NCBI GenBank assembly: GCA_963664835.2
Contig: CAXXUG010000019.1
Span: 1-64,000 of the forward strand
Length of the DNA: 64,000 nt
From: G963664835 sp963664835
GTDB taxonomy: Bacteria > Chloroflexota > UBA6077 > FW602-bin22 > JBCLEL01
Direction of reading: 5' to 3'
The position numbers and the translations under genes are program-made. The notes under the pieces are model-generated. The model was not told the DNA's origin, did not search any database, and saw only the letters and a list, made by a program, of their open reading frames with translations. Below are positions 18,456 to 27,259 of the stretch, in pieces. Each line of letters begins with the position of its first letter. The first letter of the stretch is position 1.

Positions 18456-18877
18456 GCGAGATTCTGTTTCTTTGTGTACGAAATGCAGGTCGGAGTCAGA
18501 TGGCGAAGGCGCTGTTCAACAAAATGGCGCGTGAACGTGGGCTGACACTGCGGGCGGAGTCCGCCGGCACAAAGCCGGCCGACCAGGTTCACGATAACGT
18601 GGCGGCGGTGATGAGAGACCTGGGCCTGGAAATATCCCAGATCGCGCCAAAGTCGGTTACGAACACAATGGTTGAGAGCGCCTTTCGCGTAATCACGATG
18701 GGATGCGCGGTGGACTCCGAAGCCTGTCCGGCGCTGGTCATCTCAGATGTCGATGACTGGCCGCTTCCTGATCCGGCCTACCGTAGCCTGGGCGAAGTAA
18801 GCCGAATCCGCGACTCGATAGCTGCAAGGATCTCATCGCTGATAACCGAGCTGGAGGCGGAGGTCCTCGCCAAATGA
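18452..18877 (+). CDS. arsC: Arsenate reductase, low-molecular-weight phosphatase fold
   Basis: This 141-residue protein carries the P-loop C8-x5-R motif CVRNAGRS near the N-terminus and DWPLPDP with the general acid Asp. It also has the second and third redox cysteines of thioredoxin-coupled ArsC, C85 and C92, seven residues apart as in the Staphylococcus enzyme. This favours arsenate reduction over tyrosine phosphatase activity. It overlaps the aquaglyceroporin gene by 4 bp (ATGA) and is translationally coupled to it. No arsR or arsB/acr3 lies nearby. Confidence 0.85.
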   Translation: MSEILFLCVRNAGRSQMAKALFNKMARERGLTLRAESAGTKPADQVHDNVAAVMRDLGLEISQIAPKSVTNTMVESAFRVITMGCAVDSEACPALVISDVDDWPLPDPAYRSLGEVSRIRDSIAARISSLITELEAEVLAK

Positions 18878-19045
18878 CCCTTCTGCACTTGATCGGAATG
18901 GAACAACTTGGCCACTAGCTAACCCGGGGATGAAGTCGAGTCAACTCTCGTTCGATATCTTCGGAGACACACAGAAATGGAAGATTGGCAACTTGCACAG
19001 AACACCCGGTACGTCCATTCGTCGAGCGGAGGTTTAGAAGGGTAC

Positions 19046-19096
19046 GTTTACTCAACGTTAACAATTCCTTTACTGACGACCGTCCCAGCGTTTACA
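19046..19096 (+). promoter_or_regulatory. Pho box array upstream of an unrecognised gene
   Basis: GTTTACT (19046), GTTAACA (19057), CTTTACT (19068) and GTTTACA (19090) repeat the pstS array layout and phasing. Flanking bases are also similar, as if the promoter had been duplicated. The last half-site ends 55 bp before TTG 19152, almost the same distance as at pstS (56 bp). Confidence 0.8.
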
Positions 19097-19151
19097 TCGA
19101 TCGATCAGAATGTTCAATTAGAAGAAAAGAGAATTGAGTGGAGAGTAGGAC

Positions 19152-19586
19152 TTGAATCGATCCGGGAAGCGCCGGCGCCATAGAACAATTGCGACAGAAT
19201 GCCGGCATGCAAGAACGGAGAATCGCGGATGGGGATTGAGGCATCTATCAGCTAATCCCGCGCGTATTCGAGGAAACACGACGTTGACTTTGATGAAAGA
19301 GATAGATAGCAATCCAGAAAATCAGGGAATCCAGGCAGGTCAGACCCAGACGATTTTGTCTGCCGTTGAGCATGGACTTTGCCACACCGACATTGGTCGG
19401 TTCGACACGGCCACGTTCAGGGACGCCGCATGGCTCACCGCGTTCTTCCTCAAACACAATCGGTCGCCGAGCGACCAGGAGATGGAAGACCACGCGTGGA
19501 GCGTGGAGTTTCAGGAGCAGAACGGCAGACCACCGGTATTGGACGACTGGATCGACCGATACAGCAAACTCCGGTACCCAGGCTAG
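19152..19586 (+). CDS. Unrecognised Pho-box-controlled protein
   Basis: I do not recognise this 144-residue protein. The TTG at 19152 is chosen because GGAG lies 8 nt upstream and the distance to the Pho array matches pstS. TTG 19284 or ATG 19293 would drop a basic N-terminus (RSGKRRRHRT). The rest is acidic and aromatic, with FRDAAWLTAFFLKHNRSPSD and VLDDWIDRYSKL suggesting helices. There is no signal peptide or membrane segment. Position between arsC and pstC and the array argue for phosphate-starvation induction. The job is unknown. Confidence 0.6.
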   Translation: MNRSGKRRRHRTIATECRHARTENRGWGLRHLSANPARIRGNTTLTLMKEIDSNPENQGIQAGQTQTILSAVEHGLCHTDIGRFDTATFRDAAWLTAFFLKHNRSPSDQEMEDHAWSVEFQEQNGRPPVLDDWIDRYSKLRYPG

Positions 19587-19670
19587 ATCCTGCTGGCGAG
19601 ACAGGTATTGGTTGACCTGACCGACGCGCAAGTACGCTGTCGTGGGGGTTTCAAGGCGGCGGCGGATTTC

Positions 19671-19699
19671 GTTTACAAAACGTTAACCTGACGTTTACC
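19671..19699 (+). promoter_or_regulatory. Pho box array upstream of pstC
   Basis: Three half-sites, GTTTACA (19671), GTTAACC (19682) and GTTTACC (19693), lie at exact 11-bp pitch, 93 bp before the pstC start. This array lacks the fourth, 22-bp-offset site seen at the other two promoters. Confidence 0.75.
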
Positions 19700-19792
19700 G
19701 ATACCTCCTTACCGACTTGGCACGAAAACCATAAGCTGTCGTTTAGTTTCGCGCCTATTCGTAAAGGCGCACATTCTTGTTGGGAGTAGAGC

Positions 19793-20755
19793 TTGGCACA
19801 TGAAGAGACCGCGTTGACCCGAACCGCTAGTGGGATAGGCCTCTGGCCGGAGCGTGAGTCAATACTCAGGCGGCGAGCCAAATTCAGCGTCGAGACCTGG
19901 ATTCGTCCCTTGCTGTTCGTGTGCGCGCTGGTTTCGGTGCTGACAACGATCGGTATCGTATCGGTCCTGCTTTTTGAGACGATCAGCTTCTTCAACGCTG
20001 TTTCGATTATTGAGTTCTTGACTGGGGTCAAATGGACGCCCCTGTTCATACCGCAGCACTTTGGAGTATTGCCGCTGCTGACGGGGACGCTGTTGGTCGC
20101 GTTCTGCTCCATGGTAATAGCGTTACCGGTGGGAGTGGGCAGCGCCCTGTACTTATCTGAGTACGCTCCCACTAGAGTGCGAGAAATAGTCAAGCCAGTC
20201 CTCGAGGTGCTGGCCGGAATACCTACGGTGGTCTACGGCTACTTCGCCCTTTCGTCGGTGACGCCGGCACTACGAGGGATCATTCCCTCGACCGAGATAT
20301 TCAATGCCGCGAGCGCGGCAATAGTCGTTGGCGTAATGATCATCCCGATGGTTTCCTCGCTGAGTGAGGATGCTATGTCGGCGGTCCCTACGTCTCTGCG
20401 CGAGGGAGCTTATGCGCTTGGATCGACGAAGTTCGAAGTCTCACTCAAAGTTGTCCTGCCGGCGGCGCTGTCGGGCATCCTGGCGTCGTTCATCCTCGCC
20501 ATATCGAGGGCGATCGGCGAGACGATGGCCGTTACTATGGCGGCCGGCGGTACACCGAAACTCACGCTGAACATTTTCGAGAGCATCCAAACGATGACGG
20601 CCTACATCGTGCAGGTGAGCCTGGGCGATGCGCCGCACGGCACGGTAGAATTCCAGACCATCTTTGCAGTCGGCTTTACTCTCTTCCTTATCACATTAGC
20701 GTTGAACATATTGAGCCGCTACGTGGTTCGGCGGTTCCGTGAGGTCTACGAATGA
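19793..20755 (+). CDS. pstC: Phosphate ABC transporter permease PstC
   Basis: This 320-residue inner-membrane permease has about six helices and the cytoplasmic EAA-type loop (SLREGAYALGSTKFEVSLKV, then AISRAIGETMAV) that docks on PstB. It starts at TTG with GGAG 6 nt upstream and overlaps pstA by 4 bp. It is first gene of pstCAB-phoU and is preceded by its own Pho array. Confidence 0.95.
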   Translation: MAHEETALTRTASGIGLWPERESILRRRAKFSVETWIRPLLFVCALVSVLTTIGIVSVLLFETISFFNAVSIIEFLTGVKWTPLFIPQHFGVLPLLTGTLLVAFCSMVIALPVGVGSALYLSEYAPTRVREIVKPVLEVLAGIPTVVYGYFALSSVTPALRGIIPSTEIFNAASAAIVVGVMIIPMVSSLSEDAMSAVPTSLREGAYALGSTKFEVSLKVVLPAALSGILASFILAISRAIGETMAVTMAAGGTPKLTLNIFESIQTMTAYIVQVSLGDAPHGTVEFQTIFAVGFTLFLITLALNILSRYVVRRFREVYE

Positions 20756-21633
20756 GCGACCAGAGATTTGCTGGTCTTGGCCAGCTGATGGCCCGTCGTC
20801 GGGTAAACGTGGTATTCCTCGCCATTTGCTTCGGCGCCACACTGATTGGGATATTCTTCCTAGTGCTGCTGCTGAAGGAAGTCCTGTCTCAAGGCTTGGG
20901 ATGGCTCAGCCTGGATTTCTTGAACTCCTTTCCCTCACGATTCCCGGAGCAGGCTGGGCTCAAGTCAGCTCTGTTCGGAACCCTATGGGTGATCAGTCTG
21001 ACGGCTCTGTTCTCTTTCCCGGTTGGCGTAGGAGCTGCGATATACCTTGAGGAGTACGCGCCGCGTCATTGGATTACGGGGATAATCCAGACAAACATCT
21101 CGAACCTGGCCGGCGTGCCTTCGATAGTCTACGGTCTACTGGGATTGGCGCTATTCGTTCGAATCTTGGCCTTCGATAGGAGCGTTCTGGCAGGAGCGTT
21201 GACGATGTCGCTCTTGATCCTGCCGATAATAATCATCACTGCCCAGGAATCTCTGCGGGCAGTGCCTCCTTCGATCAGAGAAGCAGCCTACGCGGTTGGG
21301 GCTAACCGCTGGCAGGTCATCTGGGAACACGTACTTCCTTACGCGATACCGGGCATCTTGACAGGCACGATTCTGGCGCTTTCTCGCGCAATTGGCGAAG
21401 CGGCGCCGATGATTACCATTGGCGCGTTAACGTTCATAGCCTACGTGCCGGAAGGCCCGATGGATGGATTCACCGTATTGCCAATCCAGATATTCAACTG
21501 GGCGTCGCGCCCACAGGCGGAATTTCAGAACATAGCGGCTGCCGGGATTATAGTGTTGCTGGTCGTGCTCTTGAGCATGAACGCGGCAGCGGTCCTTCTA
21601 CGCTCACACTACCGCGGGAGAATCAGATGGTAA
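20752..21633 (+). CDS. pstA: Phosphate ABC transporter permease PstA
   Basis: This 293-residue permease forms the channel with PstC. It has six hydrophobic segments, the PstA signature YLEEYAPRHW, and the coupling loop SIREAAYAVGANRWQVIWEHVLPYA followed by ALSRAIGEAAPM. It overlaps pstC (ATGA) and pstB (7 bp), so the three are translated as a tightly coupled unit. Confidence 0.95.
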   Translation: MSDQRFAGLGQLMARRRVNVVFLAICFGATLIGIFFLVLLLKEVLSQGLGWLSLDFLNSFPSRFPEQAGLKSALFGTLWVISLTALFSFPVGVGAAIYLEEYAPRHWITGIIQTNISNLAGVPSIVYGLLGLALFVRILAFDRSVLAGALTMSLLILPIIIITAQESLRAVPPSIREAAYAVGANRWQVIWEHVLPYAIPGILTGTILALSRAIGEAAPMITIGALTFIAYVPEGPMDGFTVLPIQIFNWASRPQAEFQNIAAAGIIVLLVVLLSMNAAAVLLRSHYRGRIRW

Positions 21634-22457
21634 TGGCTCGAGAGGAACAAAGCGCAACCGGCACACCCAGCGAGCAGTCATCGACCAACGGGTCAGATTC
21701 GGGCTTTGACATCAGAGGGCTGAATGCTTGGTACGGGTCTCATCACGCCCTGGGTCCAGTTACTATTCAGTTTTTGTCACGCCAGGTCACCGCCCTCATT
21801 GGGCCGTCTGGATGCGGCAAGAGTACGCTGATACGCTGTCTGAATCGAATGAACGACCTGGTAACGAGCGCTCGCATCGAAGGCGAGATAATGTTTCAGG
21901 GAGAAAATATCCTCTCTCCCGAAGTCGATCCGGTGCTCGTTCGCCGCAGAATCGGGATGGTCTTTCAGAAACCAAATCCGTTCCCAAAGTCAATCTATGA
22001 GAACGTGGCGTTTGGCGCGCGGATCAACGGCTATCGGGGCAATTTGAATGAGTTGGTCGAGCAGTCGCTCCGGCAAGCGGCGCTATGGGACGAGGTAAAG
22101 GACAAGCTGAGCCAAAGTGGTTTCGAGCTCTCCGGCGGACAACAGCAGCGGCTTTGTATCGCAAGAGCGTTGGCGGTGAATCCGGAGGTTCTGCTGATGG
22201 ACGAACCTTGCTCGGCTCTCGATCCGATCGCCACTTTCAAGATAGAGGAGCTTATCGCAGAGCTAAAAGAACATTATACGATTGTGATAGTTACCCACAA
22301 CATGCAGCAAGCGTCGCGGGTCTCGAGCTACACGGGGTTCTTGCTGGCGGACGAAAACCTCACCGGCCAGTTGATCGAGTTCGCGCCGACGGCCAAACTG
22401 TTTACCAATCCCCATGATTCTCGGACGGAAGACTATATCACCGGACGGTTCGGATAG
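21627..22457 (+). CDS. pstB: Phosphate ABC transporter ATPase PstB
   Basis: This 276-residue ATPase powers phosphate import. It has Walker A GPSGCGKST, PstB-typical LIRCLNRMNDL, VFQKPNPFPKSIYENVAFG, ABC signature LSGGQQQRLCIARAL and Walker B LLMDEPCSALDP. Start ATG 21627 overlaps pstA; an ATG two codons on is also possible. A Ser/Thr-rich, low-complexity N-terminal tail of about 25 residues precedes the ATPase domain. Confidence 0.96.
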   Translation: MVMAREEQSATGTPSEQSSTNGSDSGFDIRGLNAWYGSHHALGPVTIQFLSRQVTALIGPSGCGKSTLIRCLNRMNDLVTSARIEGEIMFQGENILSPEVDPVLVRRRIGMVFQKPNPFPKSIYENVAFGARINGYRGNLNELVEQSLRQAALWDEVKDKLSQSGFELSGGQQQRLCIARALAVNPEVLLMDEPCSALDPIATFKIEELIAELKEHYTIVIVTHNMQQASRVSSYTGFLLADENLTGQLIEFAPTAKLFTNPHDSRTEDYITGRFG

Positions 22458-22502
22458 GTCTGGCAGCATCCGACCATAAGCATATGTTCGAAAGGAAGAG
22501 CC

Positions 22503-23168
22503 GTGCCACGTGAAGCATTCGTGCAAGATCTTCAAGTCCTGGAGCAACAGGTAATTGAGCTTGGCAGCATGGTGGACAAGGCCATAGCCCGCTCGGTGGA
22601 GGCTCTCAGCGAGTTGGATGCAGAGGAGGCCAGAAAGATCATCCGCGAGGATCTGGCCGTAAACAGGAAGCGTTTTGAGATTGAGGAGCAGGCGCTGCGG
22701 TTGATCGCGACGCAGCAGCCGATGGCCAGCGACCTGCGAGCGATAGCGGCCGTGCTGAATATCATCGTCGACTTGGAGAGGATTGGGGACCACGCCGAAG
22801 GCATAGCGAAGATCGTCATAATGCACGGGGACGAGAGGCTGTTGAAGCCGCTTATCGACGTGCCGCGTATGGCAGAGAAGTCTCGTAGTATGATCCGGAG
22901 TTCGCTCGACGCCTTGATTGCACGAGACGCGGAGGCCGCGCGGAAGATCGCCGACGAAGACGACGTGGTGGACGGATTGTACGACCAGGTGCTTCGCGAA
23001 CTCTTCAGCTTCATGATCGAAGATCCGCGTACGATTACCCGCGCCACCTATCTGATGTGGGTGGCACACAACCTCGAGCGAATCGCGGACAGGGCGACCA
23101 ATATTTGCGAGAGGGTGGCCTTTATGGTCACCGGCCGGATGGAAGAGTTCAACGTCTCCAAGTACTGA
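22503..23168 (+). CDS. phoU: Phosphate transport regulator PhoU
   Basis: This 221-residue all-helical protein has two PhoU repeats, each with the E/D-rich metal-binding motif (DLERIGDHAEGIAK and NLERIADRATNICERV). It links Pst transport to PhoR signalling and represses the regulon when phosphate is ample. The start is GTG, 45 bp after pstB, with GGAAGAG upstream. Co-location with the phoBR-like pair completes the regulatory circuit. Confidence 0.95.
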   Translation: MPREAFVQDLQVLEQQVIELGSMVDKAIARSVEALSELDAEEARKIIREDLAVNRKRFEIEEQALRLIATQQPMASDLRAIAAVLNIIVDLERIGDHAEGIAKIVIMHGDERLLKPLIDVPRMAEKSRSMIRSSLDALIARDAEAARKIADEDDVVDGLYDQVLRELFSFMIEDPRTITRATYLMWVAHNLERIADRATNICERVAFMVTGRMEEFNVSKY

Positions 23169-23381
23169 TGTAGGGTTCCGGCCGGCGGCACAGTAAATCT
23201 GGCGCTACTTACTACCCAACGCCGGCAGTTGGCGACCAACGGCTCCTATTTGTAGGGTTAGACGCGCTGAGTGGGCCTCTCAAATCGTCCCCATTACTGA
23301 TGACAGAGGTGGCCAGGAACGTCAAACCACCGGGCCGGAAGAGAGTCGAGGTCTGAGTCTATGGGTCGCGGCCAGCCCACT

Positions 23382-23774
23382 TTAGCCGGGCAATAGTATA
23401 TTCACAAGTTGATGCACGAAGGGGCGCTGAAACTCAATATCATCATCTTCCATGAAGTTGTTGTAGAAGTGCGCGTGGAATTGAAGTGCAGCGCCATAGG
23501 CTACGACTAACCAAGGCTCTTGGCACTCATCGGCAAATAAGCGTATGGCTTCACGCCGGTGCTTACTCTTACCGTGAGCCCAACCTCGTTCTTCTGCCAC
23601 CGCCCTGATAGCGTAGGTCGCCGCACGCCATAACTTTTCCGAAGCCTGCAAGTCATCGCCACTGGCAAACTCGTCATCGGACTGTTGCAGGAAAACCTTG
23701 GCTTGCCTGGCATAATCTGTCGCGCTCATCGCACGTTCCAACGTCGCCATTCTTTGGGCGATCCTTTCATTCAA
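23382..23774 (-). CDS. Small helical protein, possibly HEPN/PaREP1-like
   Basis: This protein of up to 130 residues is predicted to be helical, with LQASEKLWRAATYAIRAVAE and a C-terminal FHAHFYNNFMEDDDIEF. The pattern (paired helices, Arg/Lys-rich middle, His/Asp segment) resembles PaREP1/HEPN proteins, which often accompany nucleotidyltransferase partners, but no MNT-type partner is next to it. The start is uncertain: TTG 23774, ATG 23750 (AAGGA upstream) or ATG 23729. The gene faces phoU. Confidence 0.55.
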   Translation of the reverse strand: MNERIAQRMATLERAMSATDYARQAKVFLQQSDDEFASGDDLQASEKLWRAATYAIRAVAEERGWAHGKSKHRREAIRLFADECQEPWLVVAYGAALQFHAHFYNNFMEDDDIEFQRPFVHQLVNILLPG

Positions 23775-24316
23775 TATGCCAGTTGATGGCTAAAGTATAA
23801 GCACCCTCCCACTGACCATCAAGGCTCGACTGTACCGACAATTTTACGCCTCCTATTGAGCGTAAGAGCATGCTGCTTCGGGCTGGCCAAGAGGTTCACG
23901 AACCAATACCGACGAGTAGCCGCGATCACCAAGTGAGCCATTGATCGTGATTGGCTATCTCCAAGAGGTGAGCGATCAATCGCAACTGTCCATCGGGTGA
24001 GTGGGCTACACCAACCTTTATCCACGTCCGGAGTCACCTAAGCCTACGATTCCCCATTATTGGCTCGATGCTACGCTCATGCCGTGCAGATACGGCCAAA
24101 ATCTGAACGCTTACAATGAGGCTGGCGAGTAGCCGCGATGACCCACAAGGCGCTAGAATTCCCTTGCGCGGCCCCACGCCTCGCAATGGTTGTAGGACTT
24201 GCAGGCAGCAATGCAACGGGGCCCTTTTAACGGGCCCGCCGCGGGGCACAGGTCGAGGCGCGGGCAATTGCATTCATTTGGGATGACACCGAATGAGGAC
24301 CGAGGTAGCTAACGAA
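23775..24316. other. Gene-poor stretch before the reductase cluster
   Basis: About 540 bp lack a convincing gene. Two short similar phrases (around 23913 and 24131, sharing GAGTAGCCGCGAT) suggest an old duplication. A GC hairpin, GGGCCC-loop-GGGCCC (24219-24237), could be a weak terminator. No transposase or RNA gene could be identified. Confidence 0.45.
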
Positions 24317-25183
24317 ATGGAATACCGCAGTCTTGGACGCACAGGCGTGAAGGTCAGCTCCCTCTGCCTGGGTTGCATGACCTTCGGGAGCAAGACCGAT
24401 CCGGCCGAGTCGACGGAGATCATCGATCGTGCCATTGACGCTGGGATCAACTTCTTCGATACCGCGAACGTTTACGGCGACGGCGCGATCTCGCTGAAGA
24501 GACTCCGGACCGACTGGATCGATCTCTATCAAATGCACCGACCGCAGCCGGACATCCCGATCGACGAGACGCTCAGGGCACTCGACGACCTGGTAAGGGC
24601 CGGCAAAGTGCGATACATCGGTTCAAGCACCTTCGCGGCCTGGCAGGTTGTCGAAGCTCTTTGGGCGTCCAAAGAGCTTGGTCTCAACCGTTTCGTTTGC
24701 GAGCAGACGCCTTACCACTTGCTTGACCGCCGGATCGAGCGGGAGCTGGTTCCGATGGCGATTACCTACGGGCTGGCGATTATTCCGTGGTCGCCGCTGG
24801 CCAGCGGATTCCTGAGCGGCAAATATCGCCGGGGCGAGGGCAGCCCGGCCGGATCAAGACTGAAATCGGGCTATCAACCTGAACGAACGAGGGGTCTTTT
24901 CTCAGATGCCGGATTCGATGTGCTTGAGGGAGTGATGAAACTGGCTCAAGCGAAGGGTTGTACGCCAAGCCAGTTGGCGCTAGCCTGGTGCCGGCAACAG
25001 CCTGGCATCACCAGCCCCATCATCGGGCCTCGCACGTTGGCGCAGTACGAAGACAACATGGGATGTTTGGAGGTTCAGCTGACCGACGAGGACCGAGCAT
25101 CACTTGACAGTCTGGTCCCGCCAGGCGGCGTGGTGGCCCCGTACTACGAGGCCAATTTCGGCCCGCATCCCTACCGTTGGTGA
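24317..25183 (+). CDS. Aldo/keto reductase paralogue 1, internally deleted
   Basis: This 288-residue member of the aldo/keto reductase superfamily starts at MEYRSLGRTGVKV (ATG 24317). It keeps D48, Y53 and H74 of the NADPH-enzyme tetrad. Compared with its two downstream neighbours it lacks exactly 48 residues between NVYGDG and LKRLRTDW, the stretch that carries the catalytic Lys (in IVLATKV). The reading frame is intact and the C-terminus FGPHPYRW is conserved. It is probably catalytically dead or altered, unless the protein serves another function. It is first of three tandem copies. Confidence 0.85.
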   Translation: MEYRSLGRTGVKVSSLCLGCMTFGSKTDPAESTEIIDRAIDAGINFFDTANVYGDGAISLKRLRTDWIDLYQMHRPQPDIPIDETLRALDDLVRAGKVRYIGSSTFAAWQVVEALWASKELGLNRFVCEQTPYHLLDRRIERELVPMAITYGLAIIPWSPLASGFLSGKYRRGEGSPAGSRLKSGYQPERTRGLFSDAGFDVLEGVMKLAQAKGCTPSQLALAWCRQQPGITSPIIGPRTLAQYEDNMGCLEVQLTDEDRASLDSLVPPGGVVAPYYEANFGPHPYRW

Positions 25184-25206
25184 CCTACAAGGAGGCCTGA
25201 TCGAGT

Positions 25207-26217
25207 ATGGAATACCGCAATTTTGGGCGCACCGGCGTCAAGGTCAGCCAGTTGATCCTGGGCTCCGTGAATTTTGGCACCAGGACGCCTGAGGCAGACT
25301 CGTTCGACATGATCGATCACGCCATCGACCAAGGGATTAACTTCATCGATACCTCGAACATGTACGGTCGCGGAGTCAGCGAGACGACGATTGGCAAGGC
25401 TCTCAAACGCAATGGGCAACGCGAACGGATCGTGCTGGCAACGAAGGTCTACTATCGGATCGATGACGATGACCCGAACGCTCAGGGCAATAGCCGCCGG
25501 CACATCATCGACCAGTGCGACAAGTCGTTGAAACGCCTACAGACCGATTGGGTCGACCTCTACCAGATACATCGGCCCCAATCTGAGGTGCCGATTGACG
25601 AGACCCTGAGGGCGCTGGACGACCTGGTACGGGCCGGCAAAGTTCGCTACATCGGTTGCAGCACTTTCGCAGCGTGGCAAGTTGTCGAGTCGCTCTGGGC
25701 GGCGAAAGAGCTCGGCCTGAACCGCTTCGTCAGCGAGCAGCCGCCCTATCATCTGCTGGACCGACGTATCGAACGCGAGTTGATTCCGGCCGCGGTTACT
25801 TACGACCTCGCCTTGATCCCATGGTCGCCGACGGCTTACGGTTTCCTGACCGGCAGGTACAAGCGGGACGAAGCGATACCAGCGGACTCGAAGCTGGGAC
25901 GGGCGACAGTCAGTCATCTGATTGAGTCGCTCTTCTCCGACGCGAGCTTCGATGTATTGGATACCGTTACCCGGATTGCCGGAGAGAAGGGTTGCACTCC
26001 GAGCCAGCTTGCGATCGCCTGGTGCATGCAACAACCGCATGTCACCAGCCCGATAATCGGTCCCAGAACGATGTCCCAACTCGACGACAATCTAGGAGCG
26101 CTTGGTGTCGATGTAACCGATGAGGATCGGGCTGCGTTAGACCAGGTGGCGCCTCCGGGTGGGTTCTCGGCTCCATTCTACGAGGCCGATTTCGGGCCGC
26201 ACCCATACAGGTGGTAA
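25207..26217 (+). CDS. Aldo/keto reductase paralogue 2
   Basis: This 336-residue (beta/alpha)8 NADPH-dependent oxidoreductase has the full tetrad D48, Y53, K80 and H122, the cofactor-binding SPIIGPRT near the C-terminus, and the shared ending FGPHPYRW. A ribosome binding site (AAGGAGG) lies in the 23-bp gap after copy 1. Substrate is unknown. The family acts on carbonyls of sugars, steroids or xenobiotics. It probably forms an operon with its neighbours and the CE7-like gene. Confidence 0.92.
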   Translation: MEYRNFGRTGVKVSQLILGSVNFGTRTPEADSFDMIDHAIDQGINFIDTSNMYGRGVSETTIGKALKRNGQRERIVLATKVYYRIDDDDPNAQGNSRRHIIDQCDKSLKRLQTDWVDLYQIHRPQSEVPIDETLRALDDLVRAGKVRYIGCSTFAAWQVVESLWAAKELGLNRFVSEQPPYHLLDRRIERELIPAAVTYDLALIPWSPTAYGFLTGRYKRDEAIPADSKLGRATVSHLIESLFSDASFDVLDTVTRIAGEKGCTPSQLAIAWCMQQPHVTSPIIGPRTMSQLDDNLGALGVDVTDEDRAALDQVAPPGGFSAPFYEADFGPHPYRW

Positions 26218-26236
26218 GGAGGGCACAGAGTTCGTC

Positions 26237-27259
26237 ATGGACTATCGCAATCTTGGACGCACAGGCGTAAAGGTAAGTCCCATCTGCCTCGGCAACTTGA
26301 TGTTTGGCGAGCAGCCGCACGAGCAGGCGGAGGAAGCAAGAATCTTGGAACGTGGCCTCGATGCCGGCATCAACTTCCTCGATACGGCGAACAGCTACAA
26401 CCGCGGGCGTTGCGAGCTGCGAATCGGCGAGGCGCTCAAGCGCATCGGCGGACGAGACCGGATAGTGCTGGCGAGCAAAGTGCACGGTGTGATGGCCGAT
26501 GACGATCCCAACGCCCGCGGCATCAGCCGGCGCCACATCATGGAGCAGTGCGATGCGTCGCTGAGACGGTTGCAGACCGACTGGATAGATCTGTATCAGC
26601 TCCATAGACCGCAAACGGATATTCCGATCGACGAGACGCTGCGGGCGTTGGATGACCTGGTACGTGCCGGCAAGGTTCGCTACCTAGGCACCAGCTCGTT
26701 CCCAGCTTGGCATATCGTAGAGTCCTTCTGGGCGTCGAAGGAGCTTGGACTTAACCGATTCGTGTGCGAGCAGCCGCAATACCACCTGCTCGACCGCCGG
26801 ATCGAGCGGGAGGTGGTGCCAATGGCCCTGACCTACGGAGTCGCAATCATACCGTACTCACCGCTGGCCGGCGGTTTCCTAACCGGCAAGTACAGGCGCG
26901 ACCGTCCCTGGCCGGAAGACGGCCGGTTCGCTCGAATAGCGCGCTTGGAGGGATCCCAGAGTCACCGGGTGGCATTTGCCGATACGGAGTATGCGGCGGT
27001 CGAGGCGCTCGATGAGATTGCCAAAGAGAAGGGTTGCACGACCAGCCAGTTGGCGCTGGCCTGGAACATTCAGCAGCCGGCGATTACCAGCCCGATCATC
27101 GGTCCACGGACGGTCGAACAGTTGGAGGACAATCTGGGCGCTCTGCAGGTAGAGATATCGGCCGACGACCGAGCCCGCATAGATGAGGCTTTCCCTCCTG
27201 GCCGGCGGCTGGTCCAGCAGCCGGATCTCGGCTTCGGCCCCCATAGATTCAGATGGTGA
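26237..27259 (+). CDS. Aldo/keto reductase paralogue 3
   Basis: This 340-residue third tandem copy starts at ATG 26237 (MDYRNLGRTGVKV) with GGAGGG 13 nt upstream. Tetrad D49, Y54 and K81 is present, with His in LYQLHRPQ. It ends FGPHRFRW. The tail overlaps the next gene by 7 bp. It is more diverged from copies 1 and 2 around residues 20-35 and 240-265, consistent with a different substrate. Confidence 0.92.
   Translation: MDYRNLGRTGVKVSPICLGNLMFGEQPHEQAEEARILERGLDAGINFLDTANSYNRGRCELRIGEALKRIGGRDRIVLASKVHGVMADDDPNARGISRRHIMEQCDASLRRLQTDWIDLYQLHRPQTDIPIDETLRALDDLVRAGKVRYLGTSSFPAWHIVESFWASKELGLNRFVCEQPQYHLLDRRIEREVVPMALTYGVAIIPYSPLAGGFLTGKYRRDRPWPEDGRFARIARLEGSQSHRVAFADTEYAAVEALDEIAKEKGCTTSQLALAWNIQQPAITSPIIGPRTVEQLEDNLGALQVEISADDRARIDEAFPPGRRLVQQPDLGFGPHRFRW

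Noticed and set aside
23819..24273. Possible transposase fragments on the minus strand
   Set aside because: Short frames with no DDE or HTH motif; similarity to transposases could not be supported.
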